From: Nigrospora sphaerica
Taxonomy: Eukaryota; Ascomycota; Sordariomycetes; Amphisphaeriales; Apiosporaceae
Length of the DNA stretch: 64,000 nucleotides
Direction: 5' to 3'
Assembly: GCA_018287875.1 (NCBI GenBank)
Contig: JAGVVL010000007.1
Coordinates: 1-64,000, forward strand
Position 1 is the stretch's first letter, and each line of letters begins with the position of its first letter. Position numbers and translations under genes: made by a program. The notes beneath the pieces are model-generated. The model was not told the origin of the DNA, did no database searches, and saw only the letters and a list, made by a program, of their open reading frames with translations. Below are positions 1 through 10,694 of this stretch, piece by piece.

Positions 1-2904
1 TCTTGCCAGTCCTCGCTTGGACGAGGATCGAGCTCTCGGCCTGGAGTCCCTTATGGAGCTTGAGGACGTGCTTGTCTGGCGGCATCTTAGTTGCTGCCGG
101 GGTTCGTGCTGTTCGATTTTGCCGCGCTTGTTGCCATCTTTGAAGCCAGTCTCTCTCCTCAGCCTTATGTGCCGAGTCTCAGCTAGCCATTCGTCTAGCC
201 ACCTCTTACGATCGGGAGCGTCGGGGCCTTTCGGTCTGCGCCGGCGAGTCGGTCTTGTTAGGATCCATCTAGCTGCGCTATCGCATCTCGCTTGGATGAG
301 TGATGCGATACGCGGCTGTTGGAGCCTCTCTTCCGATGCCGCCACCCTTCTGTTGAGCCACGTGTCTAAGGGGGACACGTAAGCTTCTGTTTCTAGTACT
401 GCGTTAGCCGTGGCTTTGAAAGCTCCTGTGACCTTTCGGAGGCACTCTGTCTGGACGTCGTTGAGTGCCTTGGCTCTATTTTTCGAGATCTGGCGGTGCC
501 ACTCTGAAGCTCCATAGCCTATCGCAGACCGTACGACGGCTGTATAGACTTGGCGGGCTCGCTGGAGAGACGCCCCCATGTCGAGCCGGCTATCCGGTCT
601 AGAGCATAGACCTGCGTCGCCATCTTCGATATCGACTGGATGTGGACGTCCCAGCGGAGACATCTATCCACCTGGATGCCAAGGACGCGGCAGGAGTCTT
701 CTGGTTCGATTTCGTGACCTTCTAAGGTTATCTTCGTGTCCGGACCTTTCCGTCTTCGAGGAAAGTGGACTAGGTGGTATTTCTGTACTGCGAAGGTCAT
801 GCCGTGGCTGACTGCCCATTCCTTACAGATCCTGTGAGTGGCTTCCAGCCGCTCGCAGGTCTGCTCAGGGTTTAAACCGAAGCCCACGAGGTTCGTGTCG
901 TCTGCGAAGGCTATAGTAGCTATCCCTGGTACGGCGCGGAGAGCCTTATAGAGACCGGCTGTATACAGGCAGAAGAGGATAGGCGATAGGGTGAGCCCTG
1001 CGGGACGCCTGCCGGGACTGGGATCTCGTCCGATTCCTGGCCGTCGAAGAATAGCGTGGTGGACCGGTTAGATAGGAAGCTTCGGATCCAGCTAATAGTC
1101 CATATAGGGACCCTTAGCGCTCGCAGGTTAGCGAGAGCCTTCCATGGTCGACCGAGTCGAAAGCGCCCGAAATATCCAGCGATAGAAGGGTTGCTGCGCC
1201 TCCATGTTTCCAGGCTGTGCGGACTAGGTCCGTTAGCAACCGCAAGGCCGTTTCTGTGGAGCGGCCTTTCCGGTTGCCCATCTGTTCGTTCGGGAGCAGT
1301 CTGTTCTCTTCGGCAAAGCTAGCTAGCCGTTGCGCTAGTAGGCTCTCGATCGCTTTCCTATAGTGTTGAGCAACGCGATAGGTCTCCATCCGCCGGCTTG
1401 GTGGTACTCGTTTGGCTGTTTCCTGGCTTCCGGAGGATAACGGTGACTGCTTTCCGGAACGCTCTTGGATAGTATCCTATATGCCAGCACGCTTCCGCTA
1501 AGGAGGCCAAGGCCTGGAAGATGGGCTTTCCTAAGCGTTTAAGGAATCCGTTCGGAAGCTGGTCTGGTCCAGGTGCCTTCCACTGGCCTGCCTTCCACTG
1601 GCCTGCCTTGGTAAGGACGTCTTGGACTTGTTCTGCTGTCACTTTGCCGTCCATATCGAGAGGCGCTGCGAGCCGGTTTGCTATTTGGAAGCCGTTCGGC
1701 CTAGCCTTAGGAGAGGGTAAAATCGCTCGCGGAAGGCCTCTGTTTTCTCCTTATGGGTCGTTGCTTCGCCACACGGTGTGTGAAGAGTAGGGACTGCTGG
1801 GGGTAACGGTGGCGCCGCTCCTTCTGTTCTAGCCCATCTCGCAATATTCCAGACGCCAGCTGGCTGGCTAAAGGCCTCGTGGAGCATATGTCTCCAGGTT
1901 GCCGTCTTTGCTTCGCGGATTGCCTTCTTTGGAGGGATGACTGCCGGAGGGCTCGCCAGGCTGCGTCCGTCCGGTCGGAAAGCCATGTTCGCTGGGCTCG
2001 TCTCTCCTCCTCTATAGCTCTTTTCGTGTCGTGGTTCCACCAAGCCTTGCCTCTCCTTAGAGTGGCGGAGGGGGCAACTAGATCGGCTATCCGAGTTAGC
2101 TCCTTGGTTAACGTCTCGGTGTAGCTATCGATTTCTTCTGGTGTCTCGAGTCGCCTTGGCTGTGGTAGGTGTGCTGCCTCTGCCTTCGCTTGGTCGTAGT
2201 CAGCTGTTTTCCAGTTGTGTCGTGGTCTGTCTTGGCGGTCTATATGAGGTCCAGCCACGCGTATCACCTGAGGGAGGTGACCGGATCCTGCGTACGGTGC
2301 GTATCCATTATAGGCGACCCGGAGATCGTCCGTGGCCCAGGCTAGGTCGATTGTAGAGTCTATACACCTCTTCGAGTCCATGTCGGTGTTCCAGGGGTGA
2401 TCAGCTGGAGTCTCCAGTGTTCTGCTAGCTGGAGTAGCTTGTTAGCTGCATTATAGGGTCGGACGTTGTATCCTCCCCAGGCAGGGTGGTGGACGTTAAA
2501 GTCTCCCACGAGGACTGTTCGTCTTGGCTGGGGTTCGGCATGGAGGGCTTCGATAGCTGGCAGGTCTGGTCTGCTGATAGATCCAGGAGGAGGCGAGTAC
2601 ACGCAGATGACTGTTATAGGCCCGTCTGGCAGCTGGATCGTGATGTCACACCTATCTGGCTGCGCCTCGTATGTCCACTGCGGGGAGTACCTCTTGTTAA
2701 TGTAGATGCATGCTCTGCCTCCCTTAGCAGCGTATAGGAGGTGGTACGGAGAGGATCTCGGGCAGTAGGTGGTCGGCGTATGTGGGTTTCTCAAGGCTCT
2801 TGGATGGCTAGGACGTCATATTCTTCGTGGATAGCGTCGACTACCGGGATCTGTGCTTTCTTGCTTTTCTGCGTGTTCCAGTGTAGGATCCTTAGCGCCG
2901 TCAT
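1..2904 (-). pseudogene. LINE copy A ORF2 (AP endonuclease + reverse transcriptase)
   Basis: The ORF starts at the ATG at 2904 (MTALRILHWNTQKSKKAQ). The exonuclease-endonuclease-phosphatase domain is visible as IQEP near 2800, GDFNVHHPAWGG near 2490 and the AGSGHLPQ block near 2290. Active copies have SDH in that last block; here the Asp is Gly, which should abolish endonuclease activity. The RT domain follows (APGPDQLPNGFLKR near 1560, LSLDISGAFDSVDHGR near 1170, FADDTNLV near 905). A 15-bp tandem duplication near 1575-1605 repeats GQWKA. Frameshifts are present near 2795 and between 2040 and 1700. The C-terminal region runs off the left edge. Confidence 0.85.
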
Positions 2905-2929
2905 GGTCGAGCGTGGATGCTATCCAGTG

Positions 2930-4214
2930 TTGACTCCGGCGTTTCGATGTCCATGTCGTCTGTCTCTTCGTGGGCTCTGCTGCGGGCTCTGCCAGTGCTT
3001 CTAGTACGGCAGCTGGTTGCTCGACGCTTCCGCGGCTGTACTGTCTGCCAGTCTTCGGCTGCTGGCTTAAGGGTTCTTGTGAGGGCAGTGCGAATCCCTT
3101 CGGTCTCGTGACATAAGCAGCCTTAGCGATCTGGACCTGCTCTTGGCGGACTGGACACTCCTTAGACCACGCAGTGTGTGGTCCTCGGCATGCTGGACAG
3201 CAATATCGGCTCTGATTCTCCGTTTCTGGGCATTCTTTTTCCTCGTGCTTAGTCGAGGAGCAGAGCCCGCATCGTCGTGCGTGGCGGCAGACTCGGGCAA
3301 TGTGTCCATATCGATAGCAGCGGTAACACTGCTTAGCTGCGCTCCTTCAGCGAAAGGCTCGCATGGATAATAGCCATACTGCCAGATGAGGCCGTCTCGG
3401 CATAGTTGTTCTGCTTGTTGGACCGTGGTGACTGCGATATATAGAGTTGTGACCTTCCTAGACGACGTCTTGGCGTTGCGAGGAGCTTCGCTTCTAGGAC
3501 ATCGATGGGGCCGCCAGGCTGGTTTCGGAGTTGGGCTCCTAGCTGCCCCTGGCTCACCTCTATGGCTTCCTTGTTGATACCGTGGGCCACTACTAGGATC
3601 TTTCTCTTCTGGATGGAGGCATTCTCTCCGAAGGCCTCGGCGGTCCAGTCTAGGTCGGCTTCTAGGGCTTGTTTCTCCGCCGCTGTCTTGCATGTGATAG
3701 CGTAGTCTCCGCTAGGGAGCTTACGTGCTGCTACTGCCTCTCTCCCTGCGGCGGCGTTGACCTTGCGAACGATCTCTGCGTAGGTGCGTCCTTCTGTCTC
3801 TGTGGCCTTGACGGTGATCTCTCGTTCCTGACGGGAGGAAGCGCCTTGGCTATCTGAGGGGCTCTAGGTGAGGGGCGGCGGTTATGGCGGTGGCAGCAGC
3901 AGCGTATGTCTTAGGGGCCTTGATATCCTTATGGATAGCCTGAAGCGTGTTCTCGATAGCATCGATGCGTCTCTCAATGCTAGTCTGGCTATCTGGTTCC
4001 TGGCTGCCGCCTCTAGGACCGGGATGGCGGCTTGTACGGCTGCGACCAAGGTCGCAACGTCGGAATCACCAGCTAAGAAGCGTCTGAGGCTGTTTACAGT
4101 GCTGCGAATGGCTTCTGGACTGCGTCCGGTGCCGTGTTGCTGCTTGGCGATGGTATTCTTGAGTCCGGAGGTGACGGCTCGGGGGTGGGGCGGGCCTATG
4201 GCGGCTCCCACCAC
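2930..4214 (-). pseudogene. LINE copy A ORF1 (gag-like, zinc knuckles)
   Basis: This is a gag-like nucleic-acid-binding protein of a Tad1-type LINE, expected to coat element RNA. The conserved alpha-helical part (LAGDSDVATLVAAVQAAIPV) lies near 4080-4000. It is followed by a Pro/Ala linker, an INKEAIE segment near 3560 and cysteine clusters near 3150-3340 that match the three CCHC-type knuckles of copy C. Several frame changes separate these blocks and no intact start is visible; the ATG near 4250 is in another frame. Identification rests on similarity to copies B and C inside this window and on knowledge of the family. Confidence 0.75.
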
Positions 4215-4782
4215 CCGCTTTGCCTCGAGGGTGGTGAATCGACCATTTCTAGGCTAAATGAAGCCCTAGGAACAGTTTCCGGGCTATCCGGTAGCTTATA
4301 GAGTCGTGGTTGTGAAGTTATCGCTGTGTGGGATCGGTTTCGAAAAGTTTTTTTTTTTTGTGGTCCCATATATCATAACATGGCTGACATAAGTTTTTAG
4401 GAGACCAGATGTCATTATGGGTCAACTCAAGTTCCAATCTCGTCTTTGTTTGAGTAGAAACCAGCCTCCTTGTCCTGCTGGTAGGCTTACTGATTATAAA
4501 GGGCGATTCTTGCCACCCCATGTTGCCATATCTGGCCAAAGTGGCGAACTCGGCCATCGAGGATGGTGCAGCGCTGTGTTCCTTGCTAGGCCACATCCGG
4601 TCCAAAACCAAGTACCCCAAGCTTTGCGGCTGCATAAGGAACTGCGGAAGGCCTGGGGCGAAGCCATAATTAGAGAAACTTTCAAGCAGGTACGTACCAT
4701 AAGCAAGGTTCTCACCCCTGATGAAGTCCTAAGCTAAGACCCCCGCCTCCGTTCCAGAAAGCGGCTTTCCACATGCCCGACG

Positions 4783-4793
4783 GCCCCGAACAG
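4783..4793 (+). repeat. Target-site duplication, left copy
   Basis: GCCCCGAACAG occurs here, immediately before the LINE, and again at 6110-6120, immediately after it. Removing the LINE and one copy restores an open reading frame (DGPEQEARD) typical of the monooxygenase family. Confidence 0.9.
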
Positions 4794-6109
4794 AGCCCAG
4801 GCCACTGCAGGATCCGAGGCAACGAATGGGCGGATGTGGAAGCCTACCAGGCTACAGAACATGAACCACTAGACCTAGACTCTAAGGGGACGGCAGCGGG
4901 GGTTAAGGCGGTAGCACGAAGCCTTTTACGCCGAAGCACGGAAGGTTAGCTTAAGGGGACGGACGCCGAGAGGTAGAAAGTAACCGGCTGCAGCTATCGG
5001 CTAGGAAAATGCCCGAAAGCGATACGAATACTAAGACGAACCTTAAGACACTACCTCGGGGTTATCTCCGGCTACGGCGACTACGAATAGTACTATAGGA
5101 GATATAGGCACGATAAAGCCGAGGCTCACTACCCCTATAGCGGGTATAAACTATAAACGAAAACCCCGGAACACTTCATCCACTGCAAGCTAACGCGAGA
5201 GCGGAAGGATGGCTGGCCTATCCGCCCCTACCGAAGCCAAGAGAGGACGGAAGAGAGTGGACCAGGCCAGCAAACCCATGCGGTTACGATGCATGAATAC
5301 GGAGGACCCAGATTAGCGAGAGGAATACGGACCTAGCTTATCGGGAACCCGGCCGCCTTCGAATTCTATAAAAAGACCGGATACTTCACGGAGATCTGTT
5401 TTATGCTCTATAAGCTAATAGCGTGCTGCGAGGACCGCGTAGCTTAGATCTAGTAATACCTTAAGCGGGAGGAAGCAAAGCGGGCCGAGGCCGAGCAGGA
5501 CGAAGTGTTAGATATTAAGCTCATTAAGCTAACGGCGATAGCATTAGCGAGGACCTACCCGATAGCCGCCCCTAGGAGCTACTATAGGTGTAAGCGGATA
5601 AGAGCACGCGACTGTTAGTAAAAATAAGGGGGGTAACAGGGTCCTAGCGAGAGAGAGTAGAGGGGGCCGGCCTAAAGAAGGGGATGGAAGAAATAAAGAG
5701 ACCGGAGGAGGAAGTAGAGGCGTTAACCACGGGGAATTAGAAAAACATAAAACACTAAGGGAAGGAGACGACCTATAACAGGCCTAAAACTAACCCGAGG
5801 GAAAGCCCCAGCCTTAAGGTAATTATGCCTACAGGTCGGAAGAAGGCGCCCTAGAGCGACTAAGGATATAAGGGGACCGAGAGAGCTCTAAACGAAGCGA
5901 GACCGACGGGACAATTCGCCGGAACTAAGAGAGGAGAAAACGAACCTACGCGCACTCCAAATAGAACGGAGTCGCTAGGGAAGGCATGATGGGCCCTCGA
6001 AGCGAGAGACACCTAATGCATATAGCAGCTAGGTGCATCCCTAGTACCCCAGAGGGAGGTCAGGAAGCTTCACAGCTCAGCTGGACGTTAAAAATCAACA
6101 ACAACAGCA
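4794..6109 (+). mobile_element. 5'-truncated LINE insertion (RNase H and C-terminal Zn motif)
   Basis: The insert begins in an RNase H domain (SPGHCRIRGNEWADVEAYQA, matching the PGHxGIxGNExAD motif that ends LINE RNase H). It continues with a Cys/His-containing tail (HYPYSGYKL...HFIHCKLTRER) and a FEFYKKTGYF segment typical of Tad-like C-termini. It ends in an A-rich tail near 6090-6109 (AAAAATCAACAACAACAGCA). Many in-frame TAG/TAA codons make it non-coding now. The 1316-bp length and the RNase H start show strong 5' truncation. It is bounded by an 11-bp duplication of the host monooxygenase sequence. Confidence 0.85.
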
Positions 6110-6120
6110 GCCCCGAACAG
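6110..6120 (+). repeat. Target-site duplication, right copy
   Basis: Identical to 4783-4793. The first G could also belong to the CAGCAG tail of the LINE, so the duplication is 10 or 11 bp. Confidence 0.9.
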
Positions 6121-6371
6121 GAGGCGCGCGACAAACTCTTTGTCCCCACTAAGAAAAGAGCTGAAGGGCCCATTCCGAGCCACTGGACCTGCCGGAGGTC
6201 CAGCCCTGGCTGTACGACTACGACGCTTACGGAAAGGCCGAGACGGCGATGCGGGCTGTGCCTTTCACTCAGGATCCCGAGAGCATGCAGCCCATACCGA
6301 AGGAAGGTGGGTGGTTTCATGGTTGCATAACTTGGTGCCGTCTAGCTTTGGAAGACAGAGATCAAGTGTAA

Positions 6372-7688
6372 TCCCACTGTAAGAATTCTTTATTTTTCAT
6401 GTCGTATATAGGATATTATACCAAGATTCAGGGATTGCAACACTCGAAGACTTATATAAACTAGTTATAGTAGTGCGTTGACTTTCGCCCTCTGCACATC
6501 GGTTATTCGTCGCAGGCACGAGCTATTATGCTACCTACCATGAAACTCGCCGCCAGGTCCAACATCTTTATGGAAAGGGGACAAGGCCACACGAGCTGTA
6601 TTAGGAGCAAAGCAATAGAGGAACCGGCCATGAGGGACAGAATAATTATAGCTTCACGAATCGCCATACAAAGCCTAGGTCCCCTGAAAATTGACGTCGC
6701 ATGGATCACGGCTTACCAGTGATCCATAAATGATTAACCGTGAGCCACGAAGGATCAGGAATCATTCACGGTTTTATCAGGGAATGAAAAATCCAAGAAC
6801 AGGAGGATTTCTAATGAAGACTTGTCACGCATGCTAAAGATCGGAGGGTAGGTACATAGAGAGTAGATAATTTGCCCTGGGTCTCCCCAGAGATTGGGAG
6901 ACCCTACACTAGTCAGACACAGAATGGATGTGGATATCTAGACCTCTGTCGGCTTCTTAAGCCATTTTCGCGTGAACTAGAGCTTGAACCAGTACTCTAG
7001 AGGTCTCTATAGCGCGACGAGACTTAATAGTCATTGCCTCTAAACAATCTAACCATTCATCTCACCTATAGATGAGCCCACGCCTTACGGCCTATTATGC
7101 AGCAGCCAGTTCCCCTTGCACCCTCTATCCAGGATCAACCTAAGAAGTCTTCTATCGGGTTAACAGAAGATGGTGTTCTGACCGGATGCACTCCGGCTTG
7201 TTTCGCACAAACCGTCCGTACGATATGACTTTCTTATTAAAGCCGTATCCTGTACAGTTCCTCGGCGTCAGCTTGTTCTCTCCTTATGAATGTAACGCAT
7301 AACGCTAGATTTCTAGCTAAATTTGTTCTTCGACGGCTTAAATGTGGGGCTGGTATATTTATATTTTAAGGGATTATGGGGCTAACTTGCTGATCTGATA
7401 AGAAATGGAGATGCTGCGTTTTGCAAAATTTAAAAAAAAGATTTAACTTGACCATCAGCTTCCTAGTAGTATACTATTTGGCGGCATTGCTTTACCCCGA
7501 ATCTTCCCGGGCAGTTCGAGGTGTGATCTCTTATCGTAGCCCATTATGCGGCTCGCGTTTGCTCTCTCTGTTTTTTTCCCCGGGCTGGATAGCGAACCCA
7601 GCCGCGTCACATGCTGGGGCGGTGAGTACGAAAGACCGCTCCATGCACTAGATCCCCTGCCAATCCGCTTCGCCGACCAAGGCCGCTA
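6372..7688. other. AT-rich interval, no gene recognised
   Basis: Short open frames on both strands show no recognisable domain. Stops are frequent in all frames. I see no tRNA, LTR or inverted-repeat boundary here. Confidence 0.5.
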
Positions 7689-7842
7689 GGCGAGGCCAAT
7701 GCCATGTATCAACGGGCGCTCTAAGGGTATGAGAAAGTCCTGGGCGATGATATTGTGGAACATATCCTCCCGTACTCAATACCCTACGGAACCTTAGGAA
7801 TCTATTTCGAGAGTAGGGCAAGAGCGAAGCTGCGAATGGATA
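7689..7842 (+). pseudogene. TPR (kinesin-light-chain-like) repeat relic
   Basis: The frame starting at 7689 reads GEANAMYQRAL, a stop (TAA near 7722), then GYEKVLGDDI and a second partial helix pair (GTLGIYFESRARAKLRM). This matches the EAExMYQRALxGYEKxLGxxH tetratricopeptide consensus found downstream of NB-ARC or NACHT domains in fungal NLR-like proteins. Only about 50 codons survive. The nucleotide-binding and effector domains are not visible nearby. The family assignment rests on the repeat motif alone. Confidence 0.55.
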
Positions 7843-8288
7843 CTATACCCGTACTGATTGTGGTGCGCGAACTGTCAACAGGGCAGGTAGACTCTTGATG
7901 TGGAGAAAATGGAGGTGTTGATTTCCTGAATCAGTCGATTCCGAACTGAATAGGGAGTTCTCAGTGCTTACCTTCTTGTCATATATGTGAGCCCAGACCC
8001 TTGCTGCTTGGACGACAGAAATGTAGGCTTGGAAGGATAGGTTGTCAGGAATATAACCTTCGAAGGGCATTGCTTATTTCAGTAATACCTAACCAGATCC
8101 TGTGTTTAGGGCTGGGAACGTTCTCATGAAGGCGGAGGTTAGTCACAATTCACTGACGGCCGGCTTAACTCCGCATTTTAATTAAGCAGCTGACAAAGGC
8201 TCTCATGTCCATTGCCTGTCTCGACAGGCTGCCGCGTATAATTAGGGAGGGTTGATTATAATACACAAAAATCGCACCCCTAAGTCCA
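7843..8288. other. Intergenic, nothing recognised
   Basis: Contains a short minus-strand open frame with no recognisable motif. This interval should carry the 3' UTR of the GH3 gene, which is transcribed leftwards. Confidence 0.4.
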
Positions 8289-10694
8289 TTATTCTCCAAT
8301 GGTCAAGGTAGTGGAAGCCCGAATGTCCTGCGAACTGGCACCGACACGCAGGGTGTATTCGCCCTGTGCCACGGCCCAACTCTGTGCCAACACATCCCAA
8401 TAACTCAGGTCCTTCCTCCGCAGAGAAAACGTCACGCCCGCCTTCTGGCCAACGTTAAGAATGTTTGTTTTGTTAAATCCGCGAAGAACTTGAAGGGGCT
8501 GCGCCGCCTCGGCGGGAAGCTAACGTACAGCTGGGCCACCTCGACACCTGCAGCGTTACCAGTGTTCTCAATTGTAGCCGTGACGGTAACAACTTCTTCA
8601 AACAAGTCCTCATGTCCACCCAATCCCAAAGAGCCGGTTGGATAGCGGCTTGCCAGCGCCACCTTGTTAGTCTGGACGGCATTCAATGCAGTGTCGTATG
8701 TGAATTCAGTGTAGCTGATTCCGTAGCCGAAAGGATATCGAGCTGAAATATTGTTCGCCTCGAAGTGTCGATAATCCAGGTTAACTCCCTCGTTAAAAGT
8801 GCAATCCTCTTCTTGGCAAACCGAAGCAGCATAGTCGGATGCGTTGCGGGCAATTGTGTATGTTAACTTTGCGCTCGGGTTGGTGTCACCGTACAGTACA
8901 TCGGCAATGGCGTTACCCGATTCCTGGCCTAGCATTCCGGCGTACAGGACCGCTGTAACGTTCTCATGATCGATCCAGGACTCCAGTAGGCGCGGTCCGA
9001 CTGTGTTCACCACCACAATGGTATTATTGCAGTTGTCGGCTACTGTTACCACCATGGCATCCTGCTCAGCGTTGAAAAGCTCGGTTCGGTCGGCCCCTTC
9101 GCCCGAGTCGGCGTTGATGAAAGCCAGACACACCGCAGAGTCGTCATGAGCGTAGCTGGTGATGGATGGCGTGATGGAGGTTCCCTGGCCAAGGTCAGGA
9201 ATACCACCACCCATGCGAGGAAATCCTCCTTCGTGCTGTTGTCCCCGCCCATGTTGGGTAGTCCACCCCCACCCGTAGGTGCTCCCACAGATTCAGAGGT
9301 GTAAGTGTTGTTCAAAACCCACCATATCATGGAGCCGTCTTGAATAGCCCGGTTCATGAGCGAAAAGTACGGAGATACCAGATATGGGAACGATGCTTGT
9401 CCAGAGCCCCTGCTGTTGCCAAATGACCACTGTACGTGTCACTGGGGGTACCCTGGACCGAAAATGCTTGGTTAGGGCCAGCAATGGCAGGCCCCGCGTG
9501 TGAGCCGTAGAGAGACATGGTACGGGGTTTGCGAAGAGGCAGACCGCGGCCGTGAGTATTGTCATTCTTGAGGAGCACGATCGACTCTCGGCCCACTTGG
9601 CGGATCAGTGTGGCGTGGTCTTTTCGCACGTCGCGATATTCCTTGGTGCTTGCCTCGGAGGGCTGATCGGCAACATCCATGCCAGTAAAGTAGTAGCCCA
9701 TCAGGTTACGCACTGCCATGTCGTTTAGGCGATCCAATGTTAAGGACCCGTTAGAGATGCCGGCCGAGATGATGGACTCTGACCAATATTGCTGCGAACC
9801 CTGATCAAGCCCGGCGTTGGCTGACCCATACGAAGTTGCTTGGCCGGAAACATCAGGAAAAACAAGTCCTGGAAATCCACTGCCGTTTTGAGGTATCCGC
9901 TCAGCAGTTGGTTGTTCTCGCAGGAAAGTGTTTGGTTGACACGGTTCATGGCGCACATAACGGCCATCAAGCCACTTTTGATGCTCTCTGCGAAGGGCCA
10001 TAAGTAAACTTCCTGGGTCGTCTTGTCGTCCACGTTTGAAGAATAGCGTGGCTCAGTCATGCGATTTGTCTCTTGCTCATTGAACAGGAAATGACGGCCC
10101 GCGGCGATTACACCAGCTTCCGTCATCCCTTGAACCGACAAGCCGAATGCAACGCCAGTGAGATAGGGATCGGACGCGAAGCCCTCTGCATTGCGTCCGC
10201 CCTCAGGAACACGGCCCATGGGACTTGCCACGGTACTATCGATGATCTGGTATCCACGGCCGTAAAATTCGTCTCCCAAGGCTTTGGATTGTTGACGCAT
10301 GAGCTCGCGGTCCCAAGTCATGGCGAGCGCGGAAGGGGCGCAGAAGCCTGACACATAAAAGTCCATGTTGACGCCGGAACCGCCATCCTTGGAAACAAGA
10401 CCCTGCCAAGTAACGTTCGCAGAATTGAAGCTCTGTCCGGTAACGAGTGCCACCTTTTGCTCCAGACTGAGCTGCGAAACAAAAGCAACTGCTTTTGTGT
10501 AAGCATCCGTCGCTGGGCCAAGGTTGACTACGAATTTGTTAGCTGAAGGCTGTTTCGTAACACTGGAGGCCTGGAATAACGTACTTTCCATCAGACAACA
10601 GCGCAGAATAGGCGGCTGTGGAGTTCGCAAATGCTACCGTAGGGCCAATGAGAAATGATGCCGAAGCAACACTCCAACCAAAGGATTTCCACAT
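8289..10694 (-). CDS. GH3 beta-glucosidase, secreted (frameshifted)
   Basis: Hydrolyses terminal beta-glucosyl residues of cello-oligosaccharides or aryl glucosides, probably outside the cell. The ATG at 10694 opens a signal peptide (MWKSFGWSVASASFLIGPTV). The N-terminal GH3 barrel follows (VALVTGQSFNSANVTWQG, the KHFLFNEQE-type block read here as GRHFLFNEQET, and the nucleophile block GLVFPDVSGQ). The C-terminal domain carries ESIVLLKND, EGADRTELFNAEQDAMV, VVVNTVGPRLLESW and YPFGYGISYTEFTY, and a fibronectin-III-like end finishes with TTLTIGE at the stop 8289-8291. The frame is lost near 9888, 9408, 9215 and 8514; adding one base at each site restores the family sequence. A frame change near 10540-10584 may be a short intron (GTACGT donor). 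The nucleophile context PDVSGQ replaces the usual SDW. Confidence 0.85.

Larger units (their letters stand above)
1..4352 (-). mobile_element. LINE copy A, Tad1-like non-LTR retrotransposon (truncated by window edge)
   Basis: The minus strand encodes a zinc-knuckle ORF1 followed by an endonuclease/reverse-transcriptase ORF2. The 5' end lies near 4340-4352, where the sequence matches the start of copy C (near 50762) and, a little further in, copy B (15342). All three share the 5' UTR motif beginning CCCACACAGCG. The 3' end is outside the window. Reading frames are repeatedly broken, so this copy is dead or badly sequenced. The 5' end abuts a truncated FAD monooxygenase, so the element probably inserted into, or deleted, that gene's N-terminal half. 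Confidence 0.9.
4400..6371 (+). pseudogene. FAD-dependent monooxygenase (salicylate-hydroxylase-like), C-terminal remnant split by a LINE
   Basis: Family members hydroxylate aromatic acids using FAD and NAD(P)H. The second FAD-binding motif is clear at about 4506-4570 (GDSCHPMLPYLAKVANSAIE), followed by EDGAALCSLLGHIRSK and KALRLHKELRKA. A canonical intron (GTACGT...CTAAG...CAG) occupies 4690-4757, after which FHMPDGPEQ is read. The coding sequence is then interrupted by a LINE (4794-6109) and resumes at 6121 with EARDKLF, then PEVQPWLYDYDAYGKAETA, to the stop at 6369-6371. Single-base losses near 4507, 4621 and 6195 break the frame. The N-terminal half, including the Rossmann motif, is missing next to LINE copy A. 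The region therefore holds an inactivated gene. Confidence 0.85.

Noticed and set aside
10530..10584. Intron in the 5' part of the GH3 gene
   Set aside because: A GTACGT donor is followed by GCTAAC and TAG, but the frame does not join cleanly. The in-frame acceptor gives only about 35 bp, too short for confidence.
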